Shown: in pieces, positions 36,023 to 45,445 of the stretch
Numbering within the stretch: the first letter of the stretch is position 1
Layout of the letters: each line of letters begins with the position of its first letter
DNA from: Izhakiella australiensis
Lineage (GTDB): Bacteria > Pseudomonadota > Gammaproteobacteria > Enterobacterales > Enterobacteriaceae
Assembly: GCF_002006995.1 (NCBI RefSeq)
Contig: NZ_MRUL01000004.1
Span: forward strand, 62,001 to 126,000
Direction: 5' to 3'
DNA length: 64,000 bases
Program-made: the position numbers and the translations under genes
Notes under the pieces: model-generated
Database searches by the model: none
What the model saw: only the letters and a program-made list of their open reading frames with translations
Told to the model about the DNA's origin: nothing

Positions 36023-36769
36023 ATGATTGTATTTGTTACGGGAGCCACCGCCGGATTTGGTCTGAGCATCACCCGACGTTTCATCGCACAAGGCCACAAG
36101 GTTATCGCCGCCGGCCGCCGTCAGTCGCGGCTCGACGACCTTAAAAGTGAACTTGGCGCAAACCTACTGCCGCTGCAGCTTGATGTGCGTAACCGGGCAG
36201 GTATTGAGCAGGCGCTGGCGAGTCTGCCGCAACAGTGGCAGGCCATTGACATCCTGGTGAATAACGCCGGGCTGGCCCTTGGCGTCGAACCCGCCCATAA
36301 AGCCAGCATCGAAGACTGGGAGAATATGATAGACACCAACAACAAGGGACTGGTGTATATGACCCGCGCGCTGCTGCCTGGCATGGTCGAACGCAATCGC
36401 GGTCATATCATTAATATCGGTTCCACCGCCGGTAACTGGCCCTATCCGGGCGGCAACGTTTATGGCGCAACCAAAGCGTTTGTACGCCAGTTCAGCCTCA
36501 ATCTGCGCACCGATCTACACGGTACTGCGCTGCGGGTAACCAATATCGAACCGGGGTTGGTTGGCGGCACTGAATTTTCCAACGTGCGCTATAAAGGCAA
36601 CGATGCGAAAGCCAGCGACGTCTATGAAAATACCGAACCGATGACGGCCGAAGACGTCAGCGAAGCCGTGTGGTGGGTGGCAACGCTGCCCGCACACGTC
36701 AATATTAATACGCTGGAAATGATGCCGGTGGTGCAGACCACCGCTGGCATGAAAGTGCATAAAGGCTGA
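36023..36769 (+). CDS. ydfG: NADP-dependent 3-hydroxy acid dehydrogenase YdfG
   Basis: 248-residue SDR, orthologous to E. coli YdfG, which oxidises L-allo-threonine, serine and 3-hydroxypropionate. TGATAGFGLSITRRF (NADP loop), NNAGLALG, the catalytic Ser in IINIGSTAGNWPYPGG and Tyr-x3-Lys in NVYGATKAFVRQF are all present. In E. coli it is immediately divergent from dcp; here a LysR-SDR pair separates them. Confidence 0.94.
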   Translation: MIVFVTGATAGFGLSITRRFIAQGHKVIAAGRRQSRLDDLKSELGANLLPLQLDVRNRAGIEQALASLPQQWQAIDILVNNAGLALGVEPAHKASIEDWENMIDTNNKGLVYMTRALLPGMVERNRGHIINIGSTAGNWPYPGGNVYGATKAFVRQFSLNLRTDLHGTALRVTNIEPGLVGGTEFSNVRYKGNDAKASDVYENTEPMTAEDVSEAVWWVATLPAHVNINTLEMMPVVQTTAGMKVHKG

Positions 36770-36775
36770 TTTACG

Positions 36776-36817
36776 CCGGGAGCCGGCGCACGATGTTGCG
36801 CTGCCGCTCCCGGTTTA
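36776..36817 (+). terminator. Terminator of ydfG (shared with ynfA)
   Basis: CCGGGAGC (36776-36783) pairs with GCTCCCGG (36806-36813), and inner bases extend the stem. TTTATTT follows on the plus strand. It overlaps the end of the convergent ynfA. Confidence 0.65.
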
Positions 36818-37141
36818 TTTGCTGCCCCAGCCGCTAACGATAATCAGCATACCGCTTAACGCCACCATGCCGCCAAACCAGTCCCAATGGCTAAGCTTTA
36901 CGCCATCCACCACCCGCAGCCAGATTAGCGCGGTCATCACGTACACTCCGCCGTACGCAGCGTAGACTCTGCCACTGGCCGCCGGATGAAGCGTCAGCAG
37001 CCAGACAAACAGCGCCAGACTGGTCGCCGCAGGCAATAATAACCAGCTGCTCCCGCCTTTTTTCAGCCACAGCCAGGGAAGAAAACAGCCGGTAATTTCC
37101 GCCAGTGCCGTGACAAAAAACAGCAGCGTGATTTTCACCAT
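36815..37141 (-). CDS. ynfA: YnfA-family small multidrug-like membrane protein
   Basis: 108 residues, four transmembrane helices, with an E in the first helix ([18 protein letters not shown]) as in SMR transporters. The block [34 protein letters not shown] is diagnostic for UPF0060/YnfA. Probable inner-membrane efflux protein; YnfA of Shigella behaves as an SMR exporter. Confidence 0.93.
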   Translation of the reverse strand: MVKITLLFFVTALAEITGCFLPWLWLKKGGSSWLLLPAATSLALFVWLLTLHPAASGRVYAAYGGVYVMTALIWLRVVDGVKLSHWDWFGGMVALSGMLIIVSGWGSK

Positions 37142-37240
37142 ATCAGCAACCTCTCTTCTTCCTTAATCAATAGTCTGTAGCATTGGGCAATAAAGCACCT
37201 GATGATATACTATGCCGGATCTAAAAAAGGAATGAATGAG

Positions 37241-37588
37241 ATGAATACTTCAGTTAAAACTTTTACGCCGGTTTTACTGCTGCTGACCCTGTTCGCCGGG
37301 GCGCTTCCTCTGAGCCAGCTGGCGCACGCTGACACTCAGCACATAATTCTGGACAGCAACGGCAATCCATTGAGCCGTGAGGAAGCCCGCGAACAAAAAG
37401 AGCAATGGGATGCAACGCGCAACCTGCGAAATAAAGTTAATCAACGGGTAGAAAAACAGTTCGATAAAGCGGCAAATGGCCTCGATAATCGCGATGCCTG
37501 TGAAAGCAGCCTTAACGTTAACGCCTATTGGGAACCGAATACGTTGCGCTGCCTTGACCGCCGCACCGGACGCCCGGTAACGCCCTGA
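37241..37588 (+). CDS. ynfB: UPF0482 family secreted protein YnfB
   Basis: 115 residues with a signal peptide ending near AHA and a short mature domain. The tail KEQWDATRNLRNKVNQR...ACESSLNVNAYWEPNTLRCLDRRTGRPVTP is nearly the E. coli YnfB sequence. Function unknown. The start at 37241 keeps normal spacing to AAGGA; upstream in-frame ATG at 37232 touches the RBS. Confidence 0.9.
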   Translation: MNTSVKTFTPVLLLLTLFAGALPLSQLAHADTQHIILDSNGNPLSREEAREQKEQWDATRNLRNKVNQRVEKQFDKAANGLDNRDACESSLNVNAYWEPNTLRCLDRRTGRPVTP

Positions 37589-37641
37589 TCGTTGATTGAA
37601 TGCTATAGTTAGCTCGGGCTTTCTGCAAAAGGATGAAAACG

Positions 37642-37938
37642 ATGAAAAAGAGCAAGTGGATATTGACTGGCCTGTTAATGGCCGCCCCTCTGCTGGCGCA
37701 GGCTTCCTGCGAATCCGTAAAAGATGAGATAAACCAAAAAATTATCAAAAACGGCGTGCCGGAAAACGGCTTTACCCTTGAAGTGGTGCCAAATGACCAG
37801 GCAGACCAGGCCGGCGGCCAGGTCGTCGGACACTGCGAAAACGACACGCAGAAAATCGTCTATAAGCGCAACGGTAGCGAAAGCGACACCGGCGTTCCCG
37901 CTAACGCTGGCACCAGCCAGGATTCTCCCGCGCAATAA
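37642..37938 (+). CDS. ynfD: DUF1161 periplasmic protein YnfD-like
   Basis: 98-residue small exported protein: signal peptide (MKKSKWILTGLLMAAPLLAQA), then SCESVKDEINQKIIKNGVPENGFTLEVVPNDQ...GGQVVGHCENDTQKIVYKR, the DUF1161 core with two cysteines. Function unknown. Start at 37642 lies nine bases after AAAAGG; ATG at 37633 overlaps the RBS. Followed by a strong terminator. In E. coli speG and ynfC separate ynfB and ynfD; both are absent here. Confidence 0.82.
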   Translation: MKKSKWILTGLLMAAPLLAQASCESVKDEINQKIIKNGVPENGFTLEVVPNDQADQAGGQVVGHCENDTQKIVYKRNGSESDTGVPANAGTSQDSPAQ

Positions 37939-37944
37939 CGCCTG

Positions 37945-37973
37945 AGGACGCTGATTACAGCGTCCTTTTTTTT
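37945..37973 (+). terminator. Terminator of ynfD
   Basis: Perfect 9-bp stem AGGACGCTG/CAGCGTCCT with loop ATTA, followed by seven T. Confidence 0.9.
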
Positions 37974-39429
37974 ACCCCTCGCTTTGGCGACGCGGCAGCA
38001 TTCTGGCAGCCAGAACGCAGGCCAGCGCAAACAGCAAGGCGACGAAAAAGACCCCGTGTAACGAACCGGCTACCTGCTGTCTCAGCAATTGCAGGGCATC
38101 ATCCGTCAGCAGCGCGCGCTGCGCTGGCGACATCATCTGCTGAACCGGATCGCGAAAATCTGGCAGGCGCTGCAAAAGATTATAATTCAGCACCGCGCCC
38201 ATCACCGCCGTACCCAGCGCCGAGCCGAGCATACGGCTGAACATTACCGAGGCGGTACAGATGCCGCGAATGTGGTAGCTGGCGTCATTTTGTACCGCGA
38301 CCAGAAAGGTGGTACTGGTAATGCCCATTCCGGTGCCAATCAGAAATGCCATTGCCGCCGCCGTCAGGATGCCGCTCTCGGCCTGTAACAACAGCAGCGC
38401 GCCGCAGCCAGCGATCAGTAGCAGGCTGCCGATAAGGGCGCTGATACGGTATGAAGTACGGGCGATAATACGCCCGCTGAGCGAGCTGGCCAGCGGCCAG
38501 CCGATGGACATCATCGCCAGCGCGCTGCCAGCCTGCAGCGGCGTCCCACCGTCAACACCCTGAATCCAGGTTGGCAGAAAAGCGCTGATGCCCATCATCG
38601 CCGCGCCGATAATCAGGTTGCCCAGGTTACCGGCAAGCTGGATGCGGCTGCGCCAGATTGCCAGCGGAAAAAGTGGCTCTTTTACCTGACGCTCGTGGTG
38701 GTACAGCAACCCGCCGCTGACAACAGCGACAGCCAGCAGCAGCACAACCCATGCTCCCAATCGCTCCGCTTGCAGCAAGGCGCCGATTAATGCCGTTACG
38801 GCGATCATCAGCAGCGCGCTGCCGGTAATATTAAGGCGGTGTTGATGCTTCTCTGCCGCTTCCGGAAGCCATCGTGCCAGCATTAGCATAGAAATAATGC
38901 CGATCGGCACGTTAACCCAAAAGATAACCGCCCAGTTGAAATGCAGCACTATCCAGGCGCCGGTCAGCGGCCCGGTGATTGCAGCAAAGCCCCAGACGCT
39001 GGATAACCACCCCTGAACGCCCGCCCGCTCTTGCGGACTGTAAACGTCGGCAACGATGGTTGATGCCAGCGGCATAATCGCCCCCGCGCCCAGCCCCTGA
39101 AAGGCGCGAAACAGGATAAGCCAGGTCATTGACGGTGCGAACCCACAAAGCACCGAGCCCAGTAAAAACAGCGAAGTGCCAAGGAAAAAAACTTTTTTCC
39201 GGCCCCAGATATCCGCCAGCCGTCCGTAAATCGGCACGCAGACGGCCTGAGTCAAAAGGTAGATTGAAAACACCCAGCCAAACTGAGAGAAACCGCCCAG
39301 CTCGGCAATAATGCTCGGCATTGCGGTCGCGACGATGGTGACCTCAATCGCGGCCATAAACATTGCCAGCATGGCTGCAATCAGGATAAGCGGGCGATGG
39401 GTGATTTGGTGCGCAATATTGTCCGTCAT
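37972..39429 (-). CDS. MFS exporter, DHA2 (EmrB/QacA) family
   Basis: 485-residue inner-membrane transporter with about 14 hydrophobic helices. Motif A is GRLADIWGRKKVF in the loop between helices 2 and 3, and helix 5 carries the antiporter-type motif C region (GFAAITGPLTGAWI). Starts ATLAMF-like with ...MAAIEVTIVATAMPSI, the acidic helix-1 residue of drug exporters. AAGGA precedes the ATG. Substrate unknown; no regulator is adjacent. Confidence 0.87.
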   Translation of the reverse strand: MTDNIAHQITHRPLILIAAMLAMFMAAIEVTIVATAMPSIIAELGGFSQFGWVFSIYLLTQAVCVPIYGRLADIWGRKKVFFLGTSLFLLGSVLCGFAPSMTWLILFRAFQGLGAGAIMPLASTIVADVYSPQERAGVQGWLSSVWGFAAITGPLTGAWIVLHFNWAVIFWVNVPIGIISMLMLARWLPEAAEKHQHRLNITGSALLMIAVTALIGALLQAERLGAWVVLLLAVAVVSGGLLYHHERQVKEPLFPLAIWRSRIQLAGNLGNLIIGAAMMGISAFLPTWIQGVDGGTPLQAGSALAMMSIGWPLASSLSGRIIARTSYRISALIGSLLLIAGCGALLLLQAESGILTAAAMAFLIGTGMGITSTTFLVAVQNDASYHIRGICTASVMFSRMLGSALGTAVMGAVLNYNLLQRLPDFRDPVQQMMSPAQRALLTDDALQLLRQQVAGSLHGVFFVALLFALACVLAARMLPRRQSEG

Positions 39430-39504
39430 GGGGTTCCTTGTTCTCAGCCTGCGCTCAGGCTAGTCCATCAGTGTATCAGGCAATTTGCCATAAGTGCGGC
39501 ATGT

Positions 39505-39517
39505 GTGACGTTGTCAC
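39505..39517. other. matS site (MatP binding), copy 3
   Basis: GTGACGTTGTCAC fits GTGACRNYGTCAC exactly and is the reverse complement of the other three copies. Intergenic. Confidence 0.88.
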
Positions 39518-39616
39518 TAACTTTTCGATGAATTTTTTTTATCGTCAGATTTCCTTATCTGGCGCTGAGTTACGCTGAATTTCACGCAAACTATCATGCT
39601 GATTTATGGCGTAAAG

Positions 39617-39646
39617 TTGGCAAATAACGTGGTCTGCTGCTATAGA
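39617..39646 (+). promoter_or_regulatory. Predicted promoter of the osmoprotectant operon
   Basis: -35 TTGGCA (39617-39622), an 18-bp spacer, and -10 TATAGA (39641-39646). Confidence 0.5.
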
Positions 39647-39849
39647 TTTATAGGCGATTAATACTCTGCGTGCTAATCAAATGCACAGGCAGAATCACGT
39701 TAACGCTCTTTACGGCGAATCCGGTTTTGGAAGGCATTAGCGAATTTTTCATGCCTTTTGTCGCTTCGCTACCTCACTTATAACAAGGGAAACATCGGCA
39801 TCCTCATCCCCCGAGTTTCCTAAAACGGATGTCAGGGAGAGTCTTACCC

Positions 39850-40566
39850 ATGCAAAACTCGACGCTCTGGAAGCGTACCATAATGGCGCTGCTGCTGATC
39901 GCTGTGGTGGTCGGTCTGCTGGTTGCGGGACTAGGTGCCGACACCCTCAAGAGCCGCCAGGTCGACCTGGTCTACCTTGGTAAACAACACTTACTTTTGG
40001 TGTTCTGGTCAATGCTGTTCGCACTGTTAGTCGGTATTCCCAGCGGGATTATTCTCAGCCGCCCCGCCGCCCGGCGCTGGGCTGAATACGTCATGCAGAT
40101 TTTTAATATTGGCAATACCCTGCCGCCGCTGGCGGTTCTGGCGCTGGCGATGGTGGTTATCGGCATCGGCGACCGGCCTGCTATTGTCGCGCTTTTTCTG
40201 GCGTCATTATTGCCTATCGTGCGTAACACCTATGCCGGGCTGAGTGGCGTACCGCCCTCAATGATTGAAGCGGCGAACGGACTGGGCATGACTAAAATGC
40301 AGCGGCTGCGTCAGGTCGAACTGCCCAATGCCATGCCGGTTATCCTTTCCGGGGTGCGTATCGCGACGGCGATCAACGTGGGTACTGCGCCGCTGGCTTT
40401 CTTGATTGGCGCCAGCAGCTACGGTGAACTTATCTTTCCGGGTATTTATTTGAATGATTTCCCGACGCTGATTCTGGGTGCCGTCGCCACCGCGCTGTTT
40501 GCGTTAATTCTGGATATGTTGCTGGCGGGTCTTGGGCGTTTGCTCAGTCCGCACACGGCAGTATAA
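39850..40566 (+). CDS. Osmoprotectant ABC transporter permease (OsmY-type)
   Basis: 238-residue inner-membrane permease of the ProW/OpuCB class, with the EAA-loop region [50 protein letters not shown]. First gene of a four-gene operon: permease, binding protein, permease, ATPase. The order matches an OsmU-type system (Salmonella osmVWXY read in reverse). It starts at 39850, ten bases after GGGAG; an in-frame ATG at 39829 is less likely. Confidence 0.85.
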   Translation: MQNSTLWKRTIMALLLIAVVVGLLVAGLGADTLKSRQVDLVYLGKQHLLLVFWSMLFALLVGIPSGIILSRPAARRWAEYVMQIFNIGNTLPPLAVLALAMVVIGIGDRPAIVALFLASLLPIVRNTYAGLSGVPPSMIEAANGLGMTKMQRLRQVELPNAMPVILSGVRIATAINVGTAPLAFLIGASSYGELIFPGIYLNDFPTLILGAVATALFALILDMLLAGLGRLLSPHTAV

Positions 40567-40586
40567 ACAACAATAAGGAGACTGTG

Positions 40587-41513
40587 ATGGCAACCCCTGT
40601 TTATATGAAACGCTGGCTGCGTAATACCGCGCTGGCGTTAAGCGCAACCCTGGCGCTAAGTACCTCGGCGCTGGCCGCCAAGCCTATCGTATTCGCCACC
40701 AAAAGCTTTACCGAGCAGCACATCCTTTCAGCCATGACCACCATGTATCTGCGTAAAAAAGGTTTTCAGATCGAACCGAAAACCAACATTGCGACCACTA
40801 TTGGACGCAACGCAATGATTAATAAGCAGATTGACATGACGTGGGAATATACCGGCACCTCGCTGATTATTTTTAACCATATCAATAAGCCGATGTCGCC
40901 AAAAGAGGCCTACGAGACGGTAAAAAATCTCGACGCCAAACTGGGTCTGGTATGGCTTAACCCGGCGCCGATGAATAATACCTATGCTTTTGCCATGACG
41001 CGAAAACGCGCCGAGGAAGAGCATATTTCAACCATGTCACAGCTGGTAGCGAAAATTGAAGAGGTGCGCAAGAACGATCCCGATCATAACTGGTTGCTCG
41101 GCTTAGACCTGGAGTTTTCCGGACGTTCAGACGGCATGAAGCCGCTTCAGAAAGCCTACAATATGCCGCTCGACCGCCCGCAAATTCGCCAGATGGACCC
41201 CGGTCTGGTGTATAACGCGGTGCGCGATGGCTTTGTCGACGCAGGCCTGATCTACACCACCGATGGACGGGTTAAAGGCTTCGATTTAAAAGTGCTGGAG
41301 GATGATAAGCACTTTTTCCCCAGCTATGCCGTAACGCCGGTAGTGCGTAAAGAGGTCCTTGATTCGCATCCGGGACTGGCCGATGCCCTCAATCAGCTTT
41401 CACCGCTGATCACCGATGATGTCATTACTGAACTCAATAAACGCGTGGATATTGACCACCAATCACCGCAGCAGGTCGCTCGCGATTTTCTTAAATCTAA
41501 AGGCTTGCTCTAA
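40587..41513 (+). CDS. osmX: Osmoprotectant ABC transporter substrate-binding protein (OsmX-type)
   Basis: 308-residue periplasmic protein with a signal peptide ending ALA-AK. The mature OpuAC/ProX-like fold starts with [30 protein letters not shown] and continues with the ligand region [13 protein letters not shown]. It captures glycine betaine, choline-sulfate or related compounds. AAGGAG at six bases fixes the ATG at 40587. Confidence 0.86.
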   Translation: MATPVYMKRWLRNTALALSATLALSTSALAAKPIVFATKSFTEQHILSAMTTMYLRKKGFQIEPKTNIATTIGRNAMINKQIDMTWEYTGTSLIIFNHINKPMSPKEAYETVKNLDAKLGLVWLNPAPMNNTYAFAMTRKRAEEEHISTMSQLVAKIEEVRKNDPDHNWLLGLDLEFSGRSDGMKPLQKAYNMPLDRPQIRQMDPGLVYNAVRDGFVDAGLIYTTDGRVKGFDLKVLEDDKHFFPSYAVTPVVRKEVLDSHPGLADALNQLSPLITDDVITELNKRVDIDHQSPQQVARDFLKSKGLL

Positions 41514-41522
41514 GGGGGAACG

Positions 41523-42170
41523 ATGGACACCATTCACTATATTATTGATAACTGGCAGTACCTGATGACGTTGACCGGTCAGCATTTGTGGCTGGTTGCG
41601 CTGGCCGTGGGCATGGCGATTATTATCGGCGTTCCCCTCGGCATTCTCATTGTGCGCTTTAAGTGGCTGGCTACGCCGGTGCTGGGTCTGGCAACCATCG
41701 TGCTGACCATCCCGTCTATCGCGCTGTTCGGCATTATGATCCCTGTCTTCTCGCTGATTGGTCAGGGTATCGGCGTGCTCCCTGCTATTACCGCGGTATT
41801 TCTTTATTCGCTGCTGCCGATCGTGCGCAATACCCATACGGCGCTGGAAAACCTGCCCGACGGGCTGCGCGAAGCCGGTCGCGGTATCGGTATGACCTTC
41901 TGGCAGCGTCTGCGCTGGGTTGAAATCCCCATGGCGCTGCCGGTTATTTTCGGCGGTATTCGTACCGCAGTGGTTATGAACGTTGGCGTAATGGCAATTG
42001 CGGCGGTTATCGGCGCAGGCGGCCTTGGCTTGCTGCTGCTTGATGGTATCAGCGGTAGCGACGTGCGCATGCTGATTTCCGGCGCGCTGATGATTTGTTT
42101 ACTGGCAATTATTCTCGACTGGCTGCTGCATCGTCTGCAGCTGGCGTTGACTCCAAAGGGGATTCGATAA
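41523..42170 (+). CDS. Osmoprotectant ABC transporter permease (OsmW-type)
   Basis: 215-residue second permease, with EAA loop LREAGRGIGMTFWQRLRWVEIPMALPVIFGGIRTAVVMNVGVMAIAAVIGAGGLG. AAGGGGG precedes the ATG. Its stop overlaps the ATPase start by one base (TAATG), indicating translational coupling. Confidence 0.87.
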   Translation: MDTIHYIIDNWQYLMTLTGQHLWLVALAVGMAIIIGVPLGILIVRFKWLATPVLGLATIVLTIPSIALFGIMIPVFSLIGQGIGVLPAITAVFLYSLLPIVRNTHTALENLPDGLREAGRGIGMTFWQRLRWVEIPMALPVIFGGIRTAVVMNVGVMAIAAVIGAGGLGLLLLDGISGSDVRMLISGALMICLLAIILDWLLHRLQLALTPKGIR

Positions 42171-43306
42171 TGATAAAACTGGAAAACCTCACCAAAACTT
42201 TTTCACAGAAAAATGGCAGCACTTTTAACGCCGTGGATAATGTCAGCCTCAACGTCCCTGAAGGTGAAATGTGTGTACTGCTCGGCCCTTCCGGCTGTGG
42301 CAAGACGACAACGCTGAAGATGATCAACCGTCTGATCCCCGCCACCAGTGGTAAGATTTACATTAACGGTGAAGACACCAGCGACCAGGATACGGTCACG
42401 CTGCGCCGCAACATCGGCTATGTTATTCAACAAATCGGTCTGTTCCCTAACATGACCATTGAAGAAAACATCATGGTGGTACCACGCATGCTGGGCTGGG
42501 AGAAACAGCGCTGCGTTGAGCGTGCCCGCGAGCTGATGAGCATGGTCGCCCTTGACCCCAAAAAATATATGCAACGCTACCCGCGTGAACTGTCCGGCGG
42601 CCAGCAGCAGCGTATTGGCGTAATCCGCGCGCTGGCGGCGGATCCGCCGGTGCTGCTGATGGATGAACCTTTCGGCGCCGTCGACCCGATTAACCGTGAA
42701 GTCATTCAGAATGAATTTCTGGATATGCAGCGCCAGCTCAAGAAAACGGTAATGCTGGTTAGCCACGATATTGATGAAGCACTGAAGCTCGGCGACCGCA
42801 TCGCGGTCTTCGGCCAGGGAAAAATAGTGCAATGCGCCAGCCCTGACGAGCTGCTGGCTAAGCCGCGCAACGATTTTGTCGGCTCCTTCGTTGGTCAGGA
42901 CCGTACCCTGAAGCGCCTGCTGCTGGTATCGGCTGGCGATGTCACCGATCAGCAGCCGACTATTACCGTGCGACGTTCAACGCCGCTTAACGAAGCCTTT
43001 GCCACTATGGATGATAATGACATGCGTTCCGTTACCGTAGTGGATGAAGAAGGTAAGCCGTTAGGCTTTGTTAAAAGGCGGGAAGCGCGTAATGCCGAGG
43101 GAACCTGCGCCGACCTGACCCACTCATTCAAAGTGACAGGCCGGGCAGAAGAGAACCTGCGCGTGGTGCTGTCTAAGCTTTATGAACACAACACCACCTG
43201 GATGCCGATCGTCGATGAAGACGGACGCTACAGCGGCGAGATTTCGCAGGATTACATCGCCGACTATCTCAGCTCAGGACGCACCCGCCGCCAGCTGGGC
43301 GTTTAA
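42170..43306 (+). CDS. osmV: Osmoprotectant ABC transporter ATPase with CBS domains (OsmV-type)
   Basis: 378 residues: ABC ATPase with Walker A GPSGCGKTTTLKMI, signature LSGGQQQRIGV, Walker B VLLMDEPFGAVD, and an H-loop in LVSHDIDEA. C-terminal tandem CBS domains (about 250-370) suggest an ionic-strength sensor as in OpuA/ProV. Start overlaps the upstream stop. A much longer upstream reading is not needed. Likely induced by osmotic stress. Confidence 0.9.
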   Translation: MIKLENLTKTFSQKNGSTFNAVDNVSLNVPEGEMCVLLGPSGCGKTTTLKMINRLIPATSGKIYINGEDTSDQDTVTLRRNIGYVIQQIGLFPNMTIEENIMVVPRMLGWEKQRCVERARELMSMVALDPKKYMQRYPRELSGGQQQRIGVIRALAADPPVLLMDEPFGAVDPINREVIQNEFLDMQRQLKKTVMLVSHDIDEALKLGDRIAVFGQGKIVQCASPDELLAKPRNDFVGSFVGQDRTLKRLLLVSAGDVTDQQPTITVRRSTPLNEAFATMDDNDMRSVTVVDEEGKPLGFVKRREARNAEGTCADLTHSFKVTGRAEENLRVVLSKLYEHNTTWMPIVDEDGRYSGEISQDYIADYLSSGRTRRQLGV

Positions 43307-43337
43307 GGCCACGGACAGGGACGTCCCCCCACCTTTA

Positions 43338-43991
43338 TTACATGCCGCAAAGATAATCTGCCAGCGCGCGCTTTTCCGGGCGCGGCAGGTACGGTATTTC
43401 GCCCAGCAATGGCGCCGGAAGCTTCTCACTTAACACCTCAATAATGTCAGCGTAGTGCGCCAGTCCCGGGTTAATGCGATTCGCCACCCAACCCACCAGC
43501 GGCAAGCCATCCGCCAGAATCGCCTGAGAGGTCAGCAGCGCATGGCTAATACAGCCACTCTGGATACCAACCACCATAATCACGGGCAGCTGTTCCTGCA
43601 CGACCCACTCGGAGAGTGGACGCAGATCGCTGAGCAAATTGCGCCAGCCGCCGGTGCCTTCGATAATAACCGTATCCGCCTGCGATGAAAGCGCGGCCAG
43701 TCCTTCGCTCAGCGCGGCATAATTGACCGCGCTGCCGCGCTGCGCGCTAACTTCGTCATCCTCGTAAGCCAGAGGATTGATCGCTTCATAGGACATCTCC
43801 AGGGTTGACGCGGCCTGAAGAACCAGTGCATCAGGATTGCGTAAACCCTCGGTGGTTTGCAGACTATTGCGGCCGATAGGCTTATATCCCACCACCCGCT
43901 TGCCCTGCGAGGACAGCTTTTGCATAAGCGCACAGCAGGCAACGGTTTTGCCGATTGCGCTGTCCGTTCCCGTCACGAATACCCTTTTCAT
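43338..43991 (-). CDS. ynfK: Dethiobiotin synthetase-like protein YnfK (BioD2)
   Basis: 217-residue P-loop synthetase with VTGTDSAIGKTVACCALMQ (P-loop) and the catalytic-region block IIEGTGGWRNLLSDLRPLSEWVVQEQLPVIMVVGIQSGCISHALLT. It is orthologous to E. coli YnfK (BidA), a paralogue of BioD that makes dethiobiotin from DAPA, CO2 and ATP. It lies between osmV and mlc; in E. coli it is also next to mlc. Confidence 0.92.
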   Translation of the reverse strand: MKRVFVTGTDSAIGKTVACCALMQKLSSQGKRVVGYKPIGRNSLQTTEGLRNPDALVLQAASTLEMSYEAINPLAYEDDEVSAQRGSAVNYAALSEGLAALSSQADTVIIEGTGGWRNLLSDLRPLSEWVVQEQLPVIMVVGIQSGCISHALLTSQAILADGLPLVGWVANRINPGLAHYADIIEVLSEKLPAPLLGEIPYLPRPEKRALADYLCGM

Positions 43992-44109
43992 TCTATTCTC
44001 CCCCAGAGTGCCACACCCCTCAACAGAACCAAATCACCGGGGCGAGCAAAAAGTGTAAGCAGAATAAAAGTAACGGAGATTGCGTTAGCGCAATGTTAAC
44101 GTGAAAAAA

Positions 44110-45327
44110 TCAGCCTTGTAACAATTGTATCAGCAGCGAACCTTCAAACAGCGCATCTTTAATCAGCGCGGCGCCGGGCAGCGTTCCCCGCCCTGCAATC
44201 TGCGATGCCTCCAGAGTCAGCGCGGCGCTATACGACGGTAAGGACTGCTGCATGATGGTGCGGCTGATAAGTGGATAAAGTAAAGAAGAGGCCTGATTTA
44301 ACGGCGAACCTATTAATATTTTTTCTGGATGAAAGATATTAACCATCACCGCCAGCAGACGACCGACGCTTTCACCGACCTCCTGGATTAGCGAGCGCGC
44401 CAGCGGATCGCTATTCAGTGCCGCGCGACAGAGGGTTTCTATCGTCAACGGCTGATGATGAAGCGCAGAGGCAGTATCGCGCGCCATGCCCTCAGCGGCG
44501 CGCTCCAGCAGATGTGGAATGCTGGCCAGCGTTTCCAGGCAGCCATGGTTGCCGCAGTAGCACTGACGCCCCTGCGGCGCAATCTGCGTATGGCCAATTT
44601 CCACCAGCGATGACGTGCCGCGATGGAGAATTCGCCCGCCGGTTATGACGCCAGCGCCGACGTTGTCATCAATCACCAGATGAATAACATCGCGCGTGCC
44701 GCGCGCCGCGCCGAATAGCGCTTCAGCCAATGTCCAGCCATAGATATCATGTGCCAGATAAACCGGTAGCCCCATTCGCGCCGCTAAAAAAGGCGCCAGC
44801 GCAAGGTCTTTAACCGTATAAAACGGCATGCGGTGGATGACGCCAAGGCTGCCGTTAACCATGCCAGGAGAGGTAATCGCGATCGCCGTCAGCCGCTCCA
44901 GTTTACTCTGATTGCGGGTAAAAAAAGCGTCAATCTGCTCGGCGATCAGAAATTGCAATGGACGGACGTCGTCGAGCAGCAGCGGCTGCGTTTCCTCAAC
45001 GATACAGCGGCTGCTGAGATCGCGTAGCGCCAGAATGAGCTCGCCGTTGCCGATGCGCAGAGCCAGATAGTGCCAGTTGCGCGTATCAAGAACCAGCCCG
45101 GTAGCCGGACGCCCACGGCTGGCCATTTCCTGAAATTCCGTTTCCTTTACCAGCTGCGCATCAACCATTTCGCGCACAATTTTGGTAATACTTGCCGGCG
45201 CCAGCTGGGCTTTTTTTGACAGTTCAATGCGCGATATGGGTCCGTGTTGGTCGATGAGGCGGTATACAACCCCAGCGTTTACCTTTTTTATCTGATCGAT
45301 ATGACCAGGTTTATTCTCCCCCAACAC
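44110..45327 (-). CDS. mlc: ROK-family glucose-responsive repressor Mlc
   Basis: 405 residues with an N-terminal winged helix (PGHIDQIKKVNAGVVYRLIDQHGPISRIELSKKAQLAPASITKIVREM) and a ROK sugar-kinase-like domain. Zinc motif CYCGNHGCLET is intact. It represses ptsG, ptsHI, malT and others and is sequestered by the dephosphorylated EIICB-Glc. It starts with GTG, as in E. coli; the RBS is weak. Its link to malX/malY in the same window is regulatory, through MalT. Confidence 0.95.
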   Translation of the reverse strand: MLGENKPGHIDQIKKVNAGVVYRLIDQHGPISRIELSKKAQLAPASITKIVREMVDAQLVKETEFQEMASRGRPATGLVLDTRNWHYLALRIGNGELILALRDLSSRCIVEETQPLLLDDVRPLQFLIAEQIDAFFTRNQSKLERLTAIAITSPGMVNGSLGVIHRMPFYTVKDLALAPFLAARMGLPVYLAHDIYGWTLAEALFGAARGTRDVIHLVIDDNVGAGVITGGRILHRGTSSLVEIGHTQIAPQGRQCYCGNHGCLETLASIPHLLERAAEGMARDTASALHHQPLTIETLCRAALNSDPLARSLIQEVGESVGRLLAVMVNIFHPEKILIGSPLNQASSLLYPLISRTIMQQSLPSYSAALTLEASQIAGRGTLPGAALIKDALFEGSLLIQLLQG

Positions 45328-45445
45328 CTGTTACGCTCCGGTTATTTTCGCGCTTCAAAATAAAACTTTCGGTATGGTGAAACAGTTAAATTCGATCGTC
45401 AACTATTTGATTCGTTTTGTGATTTGCTGCACATATTCAGCCTCA

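Larger units (their letters stand above)
39430..39849. other. Intergenic region MFS-osm operon
   Basis: 420 bp between divergent genes. It holds a matS site (39505-39517) and a sigma70-type promoter at 39617-39646. That promoter leaves a ~195-nt leader before the first osm gene, where GGCAT/ATGCC (about 39733-39755) can pair. No ORF is convincing. Confidence 0.5.

Noticed and set aside
44655-44670. GACGTTGTCA inside mlc as a fifth matS
   Set aside because: Both outer bases of the consensus are wrong, and the codons (Asp-Asn-Val) explain it.
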